NCBI GenBank assembly: GCA_958438955.1 | Contig: CAUBTS010000107.1 | Location: 1 to 5,070, forward strand | DNA: 5,070 nt | From: an uncultured Collinsella sp. | GTDB lineage: Bacteria; Actinomycetota; Coriobacteriia; Coriobacteriales; Coriobacteriaceae | Direction of reading: 5' to 3' | Notes under the pieces: generated by a model | The model's input: only the letters and a program-made list of their open reading frames with translations | What the model was told of the DNA's origin: nothing | Databases searched by the model: none | Shown here: in pieces, positions 1-5,070 of the stretch | Numbering within the stretch: position 1 is the stretch's first letter | How the letters are laid out: each line of letters begins with the position of its first letter | Made by a program: the position numbers and the translations under genes

Positions 1-17
1 CTGTCCGCACGCGCGGG

Positions 18-23
18 TATACT
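18..23 (+). promoter_or_regulatory. Candidate -10 box for the GH5-like gene
   Basis: The hexamer TATACT matches the sigma-70/sigma-A consensus TATAAT at five of six positions. It sits in a slightly AT-richer patch 66 bases before the chosen ATG. With a normal 16-18 bp spacer the -35 box would fall just outside the left edge of the window, so it cannot be checked. Transcription would start near base 30 and give a leader of about 60 nt. Because rsmI follows the GH5-like gene after only 6 bp, this promoter probably also serves rsmI. This is inferred from one box only. Confidence 0.45.
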
Positions 24-52
24 CAAAACGATACTTTTCCTATGCAATACGA

Positions 53-69
53 TGCAGGCTCGGCCTGCA
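53..69 (+). other. 7-bp hairpin in the leader of the GH5-like gene
   Basis: TGCAGGC (53-59) and GCCTGCA (63-69) are perfect reverse complements separated by TCG, giving a 7-bp stem with a 3-nt loop, or 6 bp with a 5-nt loop. No T-run follows on either strand, so it does not look like an intrinsic terminator. It ends 7 nt before the purine-rich Shine-Dalgarno stretch. It could affect translation initiation or RNA stability, or have no function. Confidence 0.5.
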
Positions 70-76
70 CGATCCG

Positions 77-83
77 AAGGGGG
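77..83 (+). promoter_or_regulatory. Shine-Dalgarno stretch that decides the GH5-like start
   Basis: AAGGGGG precedes two adjacent in-frame start codons, GTG at 86 and ATG at 89. The AAGG core ends 5 nt before the GTG and 8 nt before the ATG. The spacing and the stronger start codon favour ATG 89. Choosing the GTG would add only one residue. Confidence 0.5.
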
Positions 84-88
84 CAGTG

Positions 89-1150
89 ATGGAGAGGATA
101 CTCGGCGTTAATCTCTCTGGCTGGTTTATTCCCGAGCCTTGGGTGACCCCGTCGCTATACGCGGCGACCGGTGCATCCAATGCGGCCGAGCTGCAGGAGG
201 CCATGGGCACCGCCGCCTATAACGAGCGCATGCGCCGTCATTACGAGACGTTTGTGAGCGAGGACGATTTCCGCCGCATGGCGCAGATTGGCCTCAATGC
301 CGTGCGTCTGCCGGTGCCCTGGTATGCCTTTGGCTCGCAGGAGTCCGATGCGTCCTACATCTCGGTTGTCGACTACATCGACCGTGCAATTGAGTGGGCT
401 GCCAAGTACGACATCCGCGTGCTGCTTGATCTGGCAACTGTGCCCGGTGGCCAGGGCGATTCCAACGATTCGCCCACCACGCCGGAGGCTGTCGCCGAGT
501 GGCATTCGTCCACCAACGGTCGTCATGTCGCACTCGACGTGCTCGAGCGCTTGGCCGATCGCTACGGCGAGGCCGAGAGCCTGCTGGGTATTGAGCTGCT
601 GGATACGCCGCAGATGAGTGTCCGCAAGAGTCTCTTTGCCATGACGGATGGCATTCCGGCTCACTACCTGCGCAATTTCTATCGCGATGCCTACGAGCTC
701 GTCCGTTCGTATATGCCCGAGGATAAGATCGTCGTCTTCTCGTCTTCGGGGCATCCCAGCGAGTGGAAGCATTTTATGCGCGGCGCTAAGTACAAGAACG
801 TCTACATGGACCTTCACCTGTACCATTACCGCGACGAACATGCGCTCGACATCACGAGCCCCCGCGGGCTGACGACGGCGATTTCGCGCAACAAGCGCGA
901 GCTTAAAGAGGCGATTTCGACTGGGTTCCCCGTGCTGGTGGGCGAATGGTCGGGCGCGGCGATCTTTGCCAACTCGTCGGTTACGCCCGAGGGCCGCAAT
1001 GCCTACGAGCGCGTGTTTATCGCCAACCAGCTGGCTTCGTTTGCGCCGGCTGCCGGCTGGTTCTTCCAAACGTGGAAGACCGAGAAGCGCATTGCAGCAT
1101 GGGACGCCCGCGCGGCGCTCGGTACGCTCGAGCGCGGCATGATTGAATAG
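89..1150 (+). CDS. GH5-family (exo-beta-1,3-glucanase-like) protein with altered active site
   Basis: A 353-residue protein (ATG 89) resembling glycoside hydrolase family 5 of the BglC/EXG1 exo-1,3-beta-glucanase type. Seen in order: VNLSGW at 7-12 then EPWVTPSLY (16-24), the EXG1-like N-terminal signature; EDDF then GLNAVRLP (68-75) with the conserved Arg 73; VLLDLA (111-116) where relatives usually have DLH; GIELLDTP (167-174) where relatives have a GIELLNEP-like motif; DLHLY (241-245) with His 243; VGEWS (284-288) with nucleophile candidate Glu 286; GWFFQTWKTE (323-332) near the C-terminus. The barrel begins almost at residue 1 and there is no signal peptide or membrane segment, so it should be cytoplasmic. 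The usual acid/base Glu is Thr 173, so catalysis is doubtful. If active, a beta-glucan or glucoside substrate would be expected, but none can be assigned. Family assignment is strong and activity is uncertain. The rsmI start lies 6 bp after its stop, suggesting co-transcription. Confidence 0.85.
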   Translation: MERILGVNLSGWFIPEPWVTPSLYAATGASNAAELQEAMGTAAYNERMRRHYETFVSEDDFRRMAQIGLNAVRLPVPWYAFGSQESDASYISVVDYIDRAIEWAAKYDIRVLLDLATVPGGQGDSNDSPTTPEAVAEWHSSTNGRHVALDVLERLADRYGEAESLLGIELLDTPQMSVRKSLFAMTDGIPAHYLRNFYRDAYELVRSYMPEDKIVVFSSSGHPSEWKHFMRGAKYKNVYMDLHLYHYRDEHALDITSPRGLTTAISRNKRELKEAISTGFPVLVGEWSGAAIFANSSVTPEGRNAYERVFIANQLASFAPAAGWFFQTWKTEKRIAAWDARAALGTLERGMIE

Positions 1151-1156
1151 GTTGAT

Positions 1157-2035
1157 ATGACGCAAAACAGCGCCCATACGGGCAAACTCTATGTGGTCGG
1201 CACGCCCATCGGCAACCTGGGCGACCTGTCTCCGCGCGTTGGCGAGGCGTTTGCCGCCGCCGATGCCATCTGCTGCGAAGACACGCGTGTGACGTCAAAG
1301 CTGCTGATGCACCTGGGCATTTCCAAGCCACTTGTCCGTTGCGACGAGAATGTGATCGCCAGCCGCGCCGCCGGCCTGGTCGACCGTCTGCTGGCGGGGG
1401 AGACCCTCGCCTTTGCCTCGGATGCCGGCATGCCGAGCGTGTCCGATCCCGGCCAGGCGCTGGTCGAGGCGGCGCGTGAGGCCGATGTGCCCGTCGAAGT
1501 TATTCCCGGGCCCTCTGCTTGCGTCACGGCACTCGTTTCGTCCGGCATTCCCTGCGAGCATTTTTTCTTCGAGGGTTTTTTGGGCCGAAAGCACGGCGAC
1601 CGTGTGCGCCGTTTGCAGCGCCTTGCCGTGGTGCCCGGCGCGCTCATCTTCTACGAGTCTCCACATCGCATCGTGGCGACGCTCGAGGCCGTGGCGGAGG
1701 TCTTTCCCCAGCGTGAGGTTGCCGTCTGCCGCGAACTCACCAAGCTGCACGAGGAGGTCTTGCGCGGGCCCGCTGCCCAGCTTGCCGAGGAGCTGTGTGC
1801 TCGCGGCGAGGTAAAGGGCGAGATTGCGCTGGTCATCGCGCCGCCGAGCGAGGATGAGGAGGCCGGTATCGTGCCGGTTGGCACCGCGGCAGCGGATCCC
1901 GACGAGGCCCTGCGCGAGGATATCCGCGCCGCGCTCGAGGAGGGGGAGCCCGCCTCTGCGGTGGCCAAGCGCCTGTCTCAGAAGTATTCGCGCCGCAAGC
2001 GCGATGTCTATGCCATGGTGCTCGATATGCAATAG
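1157..2035 (+). CDS. rsmI: 16S rRNA (cytidine1402-2'-O)-methyltransferase RsmI
   Basis: A 292-residue protein of normal RsmI length (family usually about 280-290). It transfers a methyl group from S-adenosylmethionine to the 2'-O of C1402 in 16S rRNA, in the decoding centre, within the small subunit in the cytoplasm. It has the tetrapyrrole-methylase-like fold signatures in order: VGTPIGNLGD (14-23), CEDTR (40-44), SDAGMPSVSDPG (88-99), IPGPSA (116-121), GFLGRK (140-145), FYESPHR (165-171), and RELTKLHEEVLRG (192-204). An acidic linker (about 230-255) leads to a C-terminal helical segment ending in SRRKRDVYAMVLDM, typical of the small RsmI C-terminal domain. The ATG at 1157 is preceded by only a weak TAGG (1148-1151) overlapping the upstream stop, so translation is probably coupled to the GH5-like gene. 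Two T6 runs at 1561-1566 and 1576-1581 stand out from the GC-rich background, but the reading frame stays intact through them. Confidence 0.97.
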   Translation: MTQNSAHTGKLYVVGTPIGNLGDLSPRVGEAFAAADAICCEDTRVTSKLLMHLGISKPLVRCDENVIASRAAGLVDRLLAGETLAFASDAGMPSVSDPGQALVEAAREADVPVEVIPGPSACVTALVSSGIPCEHFFFEGFLGRKHGDRVRRLQRLAVVPGALIFYESPHRIVATLEAVAEVFPQREVAVCRELTKLHEEVLRGPAAQLAEELCARGEVKGEIALVIAPPSEDEEAGIVPVGTAAADPDEALREDIRAALEEGEPASAVAKRLSQKYSRRKRDVYAMVLDMQ

Positions 2036-2059
2036 ATGGAGGATATCCAGCCCTTGCGC

Positions 2060-2065
2060 TAGAAT
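2060..2065 (+). promoter_or_regulatory. Candidate -10 box for metG
   Basis: TAGAAT matches TATAAT at five of six positions and lies in the 69-bp gap between rsmI and metG. A spacer of 17 bp puts the -35 position at TGGAGG (2037-2042), a poor match to TTGACA, and there is no extended -10 TG. Transcription would start near 2072, leaving a leader of about 32 nt. That is too short for a T-box or S-box riboswitch. metG could also be read through from rsmI, since no terminator is seen in the gap. Confidence 0.4.
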
Positions 2066-2104
2066 CATCCCCTGTATGCAACGTTTTTCTGGAGGACAAA
2101 CCCC

Positions 2105-3706
2105 ATGGATCAAAGCAAGCCTTCGTTCTTTATCACGACGCCCATCTACTACGTCAACGCCGATCCGCACCTGGGCACGGCTTATTCCACCATCATCGCC
2201 GACGTTCAGGCTCGCTATCGCCGCTCCGCCGGCTATAACGTCAAGTTCCTGACCGGCATGGACGAGCACGGCGAGAAGGTCGCCGAGGCCGCAGCCAAGC
2301 ACAACATGACGCCGCAGGAGTGGACCGACAGCCAGGCTCCGCACTTCAAGGAGCTTTGGAGCAAGCTCGAGATTTCCAACGACGACTTCATCCGCACCAC
2401 CGAGCCGCGCCAGCATCATGCCGTGCAGTACCTGTGGGAGCGCATGAAGGAGTCCGGCTACCTGTATAAGGGCAGCTACGACGGTTGGTATTGCGTGCCT
2501 GACGAGACCTACTTCACTGATACGCAGGTCCAGAAGGGCGACGAGGAGTACGGCAGCGTCGGCCAGCACCTGTGCCCCGACTGCCACCGTCCGCTTGAGC
2601 GCGTGCAGGAGGAGTCCTACTTCTTTAAGCTTTCCGCCTTCCAGGACAAGCTGCTCAAGCTCTATGACGAGCACCCCGACTTTGTCGAGCCTGCGTTCCG
2701 CATGAACGAGGTACGTAGCTTTGTCGAGGGCGGCCTTAATGACCTTTCCGTGAGCCGTACGAGCTTTGACTGGGGCATTCAGGTCCCGTTTGACGAGGGT
2801 CACGTGACCTACGTGTGGTTCGATGCGCTGCTCAACTATATGACGGCCGTCGGCTACGGTGTCGACACCGACGAGGCGCGTGCCGAGCTGGCCTATCGCT
2901 GGCCCGCGCAGTTCCACATCGTGGGCAAGGACATCATCCGCTTCCACTGCGTCATTTGGCCCGCCATGCTCATGGCCATCGGCGAGGCCCTGCCCGAGCA
3001 CGTCTTTGCCCACGGCTTCCTGACCGTGCGCAATGCCGAGACCGGCAAGGCCGAGAAGATGTCCAAGAGCCGCGGCAACGCCATCGCTCCGCAGGACGTT
3101 ATCGACATGTTGGGCGTCGAGGGCTATCGCTACTACTTCATGACCGACGTCGTCCCCGGCACCGACGGTGCCATCAGCTTCGATCGCATGGAGCAGGTCT
3201 ACAACGCCGACCTGGCCAACAGCTGGGGCAACCTTATCTCGCGTTCGCTCAACATGAGCGGCAAGTACTTTGATGGTTGCGCGCCCGCCAAGCCCGCATC
3301 GTTCGATGCGTTCGACAACCCGCTGGCAAAGATCGCCGATGGTCTGGTCGAGCGCTACATGGCCAAGATGGACGTGCTCGATTACGGCGGAGCCAAGGAC
3401 GAGGTCATGGAGCTCATCCATGCCGCCAACCACTACATCGAGGACTCCGAGCCCTGGGCACTTGCCAAGGACGAGGCCAAGGCTGACGAGCTGGCGTTTG
3501 TGATCTACAACCTGCTCGAGGCCATCCGCATTGCCGCTCACCTGCTGATGCCGCTCATGCCCCAGACTTCTGCCGAGGCCCTGCGCCGCCTGTCCTGCGA
3601 GGACGAGGCCGCGACCGACGACCTCAAGGGCATTTGCGCTTGGGGCCTGCTTGCCGGCGGTCAGCCCGTCGAGAAGGGCGATCCGCTGTTCCCGCGTCTG
3701 GCGTAG
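2105..3706 (+). CDS. metG: Methionyl-tRNA synthetase (short form, no C-terminal tRNA-binding domain)
   Basis: A 533-residue class I aminoacyl-tRNA synthetase that charges tRNA-Met, including the initiator, with methionine using ATP in the cytoplasm. The HIGH-type motif reads PHLGTAYS (21-28). TGMDEHGEK follows in the Rossmann fold. The connective-peptide region (about 115-235) has SNDDFIRTTE-type sequence, WYC at 128-130 and CPDCH at 157-161. YVWFDALLNY and the KMSKS loop (318-322) are intact. The C-terminal helical anticodon-binding domain has LANSWGNL-type sequence and the conserved Pro 450-Trp 451 that reads the CAU anticodon in E. coli MetRS (P460/W461). It ends without the Trbp111-like domain found in E. 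coli and B. subtilis enzymes of about 660-680 residues, so it is probably monomeric. GGAGGA (2091-2096), 8 nt before ATG 2105, is a strong ribosome site. GCC, GAC and AAG codons are favoured, as expected of a well-expressed gene. Confidence 0.98.
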   Translation: MDQSKPSFFITTPIYYVNADPHLGTAYSTIIADVQARYRRSAGYNVKFLTGMDEHGEKVAEAAAKHNMTPQEWTDSQAPHFKELWSKLEISNDDFIRTTEPRQHHAVQYLWERMKESGYLYKGSYDGWYCVPDETYFTDTQVQKGDEEYGSVGQHLCPDCHRPLERVQEESYFFKLSAFQDKLLKLYDEHPDFVEPAFRMNEVRSFVEGGLNDLSVSRTSFDWGIQVPFDEGHVTYVWFDALLNYMTAVGYGVDTDEARAELAYRWPAQFHIVGKDIIRFHCVIWPAMLMAIGEALPEHVFAHGFLTVRNAETGKAEKMSKSRGNAIAPQDVIDMLGVEGYRYYFMTDVVPGTDGAISFDRMEQVYNADLANSWGNLISRSLNMSGKYFDGCAPAKPASFDAFDNPLAKIADGLVERYMAKMDVLDYGGAKDEVMELIHAANHYIEDSEPWALAKDEAKADELAFVIYNLLEAIRIAAHLLMPLMPQTSAEALRRLSCEDEAATDDLKGICAWGLLAGGQPVEKGDPLFPRLA

Positions 3707-3744
3707 AGACCGCGCGCCATATCGGCAATTTGCTGTTTAGCTGT

Positions 3745-3780
3745 AAGGGCATGGCCGCCACGGTCCATGCCCTTTTGTTT
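3745..3780 (+). terminator. Intrinsic terminator after metG
   Basis: A perfect 10-bp stem pairs AAGGGCATGG (3745-3754) with CCATGCCCTT (3765-3774). The loop (3755-3764) can add a further CCG/CGG pairing. The 3' arm runs into TTTTGTTT (3773-3780), a good U-tract. It begins 38 bases after the metG stop, so it should end metG transcription. The opposite strand lacks a comparable U-tract, so it is one-directional. It lies only 20 bases before the rsmA Shine-Dalgarno. Confidence 0.88.
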
Positions 3781-3800
3781 CAAGACGCCGCCATCATGCT

Positions 3801-3807
3801 AAGGAGG
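3801..3807 (+). promoter_or_regulatory. Strong Shine-Dalgarno of rsmA
   Basis: AAGGAGG is a near-complete anti-16S match, 5 nt before ATG 3813. It fixes the rsmA start and is the strongest ribosome site in the window. Only 20 bases separate it from the end of the terminator U-tract, and no convincing promoter is visible in them. Confidence 0.8.
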
Positions 3808-3812
3808 CAACC

Positions 3813-4673
3813 ATGACAACTTCGCCTTTGGCAAACCCCACGGCCACCAGGGAGCTGCTAGAGGAGTTTGGCCTTGCGACCAAGCATCGCCTGGGCCAGA
3901 ACTTTCTAATCGACAATCATGTGATCGAGCGTATCTGCGAGCTTGCCGAGCTTGCAGGTGACGAGCGCGTACTCGAGGTGGGTCCGGGTTGCGGCACGTT
4001 GACACTTGCGTTGCTGCAGGAGGCGGCGTGCGTTACGTCGATCGAGGCCGATCCCGAGCTTGAGCCGGTGCTTGACGCCCACGCCGCCGACTATGCCAAC
4101 TTCCGCTTTATCATGGGCGATGCGCTTAAGGTGACGCCGGAGCAGATTGAGCAGGTTGCGGGCGGTAAGCCGACGGTGTTTGTCGCGAATCTGCCCTACA
4201 ACGTGGCGGCGACGATCATCCTTCAGTTCTTCCAGACGATGCCCGCGCTTAAGCGCGCTGTCGTCATGGTTCAAAAGGAGGTTGCCGATCGCATTGCCGC
4301 AACGCCCGGTAACAAGACCTATGGCGGCTACACGGCAAAACTCGGCCTGTACGCGCAGGTGACGGGTCGCTTTGAGGTGCCGCCGCGTTGCTTTATGCCG
4401 GCGCCGCACGTGGACTCGGCCGTCGTGCGTATCGACCGTGTTGACGGCGTGGTGCCCGAGGGGCTCGATCGCGAATTTGTGGCCCGCGTGATTGACGCTG
4501 CATTTGCTCAGCGTCGCAAGACCATCCGCAATTCCATGAGCGCCAACGGCTTTGCCAAGGACGTGCTCGATGCTGCCTTTGAGGCTTGCGGTATTGCACC
4601 CACCATGCGCGCCGAGACGCTTGATGTTGCTGACTTTGTCCGTCTGGCCCAGGAGCTAATCCATGATGCCTAA
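3813..4673 (+). CDS. rsmA: 16S rRNA (adenine1518-N6/adenine1519-N6)-dimethyltransferase RsmA/KsgA
   Basis: A 286-residue protein of normal KsgA length. It dimethylates the two adjacent adenines in the 3'-terminal helix of 16S rRNA using S-adenosylmethionine, late in 30S assembly. Loss of this activity in other bacteria gives kasugamycin resistance. Seen in order: the N-terminal KHRLGQNFLID (24-34), SAM motif I EVGPGCGTLT (55-64), acidic residues IEAD (77-80), GDAL (102-105), the catalytic motif NLPYN (126-130), the VQKEVADR helix, KTYGGYTAKL, and the C-terminal CFMPAPHVDSAVVR substrate-side motif. A final helical domain carries QRRKTIRNS. No key residue is missing. ATG 3813 is fixed by a strong Shine-Dalgarno and leaves a normal N-terminus. 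The gene follows the metG terminator closely and its last 11 bases overlap the next gene, so the two are probably translated together. Confidence 0.98.
   Translation: MTTSPLANPTATRELLEEFGLATKHRLGQNFLIDNHVIERICELAELAGDERVLEVGPGCGTLTLALLQEAACVTSIEADPELEPVLDAHAADYANFRFIMGDALKVTPEQIEQVAGGKPTVFVANLPYNVAATIILQFFQTMPALKRAVVMVQKEVADRIAATPGNKTYGGYTAKLGLYAQVTGRFEVPPRCFMPAPHVDSAVVRIDRVDGVVPEGLDREFVARVIDAAFAQRRKTIRNSMSANGFAKDVLDAAFEACGIAPTMRAETLDVADFVRLAQELIHDA
4651..4655 (+). promoter_or_regulatory. Shine-Dalgarno of the TatD gene, inside rsmA
   Basis: AGGAG lies inside the rsmA coding sequence, 7 nt before ATG 4663 and 10 nt before the adjacent in-frame ATG 4666. It selects 4663 as start over 4666. 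It also argues against the next in-frame candidate, GTG 4684, which has no comparable site upstream. Confidence 0.6.
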
Positions 4674-5070
4674 TGCCGAACGTGTGACGTTTACCAAGAA
4701 AAAGAAGACGGTTGCTTGTCCCGTGCCCTTGGCACCGCTTGCCGACACGCATGCGCATCTGCTTTCGTTCTGGGGCAAGGATGTGCCTGAGACGCTCGTG
4801 CGTGCCAAGGCGGCGGGCGTCGACCTGTTGGTGACGATGTTCGACCCCATCGCTGATAAACGCAGCGTGACGGACTATAGCGACTGGCTGACGCGCGAGA
4901 TTCTGCCGATGCAGGATATCCCGCAGATCAAGTATCTTGCCGGCGTGCATCCGTATGGCGCGCCGGACTATACCGACGACGTTCACGCACAGGTCGTTGC
5001 CGCACTCGATGACCCCTTATGCGCCGGTATTGGCGAAATCGGCCTGGACTACCACATGGACTATGACGAC
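4663..5070 (+). CDS. TatD-family metal-dependent hydrolase/DNase (5' part, cut by window edge)
   Basis: 136 codons are open from ATG 4663 to the last base, and the 3' half lies outside the window. TatD proteins (about 255-270 residues) are cytoplasmic metal-dependent hydrolases of the amidohydrolase superfamily, with 3'-5' exonuclease or deoxyribonuclease activity in characterised members. Visible signatures are DTHAHL (28-33) with the metal-binding His-X-His (30 and 32), GVHPYGAP (94-101) matching the family GxHP motif, and GIGEIGLDYH (122-131) with the metal-binding Glu 125. The first 27 residues before the HxH strand are unusual, because most TatD proteins start within a few residues of it. 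This leader includes four consecutive lysines (12-15). The start overlaps the rsmA stop by 11 bases. Family assignment is firm. The exact substrate and the C-terminal metal ligands cannot be judged here. Confidence 0.93.
   Translation, partial: MMPNAERVTFTKKKKTVACPVPLAPLADTHAHLLSFWGKDVPETLVRAKAAGVDLLVTMFDPIADKRSVTDYSDWLTREILPMQDIPQIKYLAGVHPYGAPDYTDDVHAQVVAALDDPLCAGIGEIGLDYHMDYDD

Noticed and set aside
53..69. The leader hairpin as a terminator of an upstream gene
   Set aside because: It is not followed by a T-run on either strand.
155..1177. A 340-codon open frame on the minus strand, antisense to the GH5-like gene
   Set aside because: Same GC-bias shadow effect. No ribosome site or domain supports it, and the + strand frame has a clear GH5 framework.
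1561..1582. Two slippery-looking heptamers (T TTT TTC and T TTT TTG) in rsmI
   Set aside because: RsmI is collinear with its family across both T-runs and to the normal C-terminus. No downstream stimulatory structure or useful alternative frame was seen, so programmed frameshifting is not supported.
2036..2062. An 8-codon mini-ORF directly after the rsmI stop (ATG to TAG), as a possible leader peptide
   Set aside because: It has no ribosome site, no methionine codons beyond the start and no nearby attenuator hairpin, and it lies upstream of or overlaps the predicted -10 box.
1295..3541. A 748-codon open frame on the minus strand, antisense to rsmI and metG
   Set aside because: It overlaps two unmistakable genes on the other strand. 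Its product is low in complexity and rich in Val, Leu, His, Gly and Ala, with no recognisable domain. Strong G/C bias at third codon positions makes stops rare in this antisense phase, which explains the length, including its passage through the 69-bp gap.
4697..4708. An A-rich lysine stretch in the TatD gene as a frameshift site
   Set aside because: It has only five consecutive A bases and is preceded by G, not the A AAA AAG heptamer. The zero frame continues straight into the TatD motifs.

Overview
The window is a compact, GC-rich, one-directional bacterial segment, with all genes on the + strand and very short gaps. Third codon positions are strongly G/C. The proteins look like those of a high-GC Gram-positive, and the combination most resembles an anaerobic gut actinobacterium of the Coriobacteriia (Collinsella-like). 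That taxonomic guess is an inference from protein style and gene content; no database search was made.

Layout: 1-88 is a leader with a probable -10 box and a 7-bp hairpin. 89-1150 encodes a cytoplasmic glycoside hydrolase family 5 (exo-beta-1,3-glucanase-like) protein. 1157-2035 is rsmI (16S rRNA C1402 2'-O-methyltransferase). 2036-2104 is a gap with a candidate promoter. 2105-3706 is metG (methionyl-tRNA synthetase, short form). 3707-3812 contains a clear intrinsic terminator. 3813-4673 is rsmA/ksgA (16S rRNA A1518/A1519 dimethyltransferase). From 4663 to the window edge is the 5' part of a TatD-family metal-dependent hydrolase gene, overlapping the rsmA stop. There is no gene-free stretch longer than about 110 bases.

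How the genes work together: rsmI, metG and rsmA all serve translation. Two modify the 16S decoding region and one charges tRNA-Met. Clusters of rsmI, metG, tatD and rsmA are a known Gram-positive neighbourhood. In both Bacillus subtilis and Mycobacterium tuberculosis tatD lies between metG and rsmA, whereas here rsmA comes first and tatD follows with an 11-bp overlap.

Most of the window is ordinary housekeeping DNA. The most notable item is the GH5-like protein placed 6 bp upstream of rsmI. It keeps the fold signatures and the nucleophile motif (VGEWS), but the usual Asn-Glu-Pro carrying the acid/base glutamate reads Asp-Thr-Pro, and the usual DLH motif reads DLA. It may be a non-catalytic or altered member of the family. 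No mobile elements, CRISPR arrays, tRNA or rRNA genes were seen.
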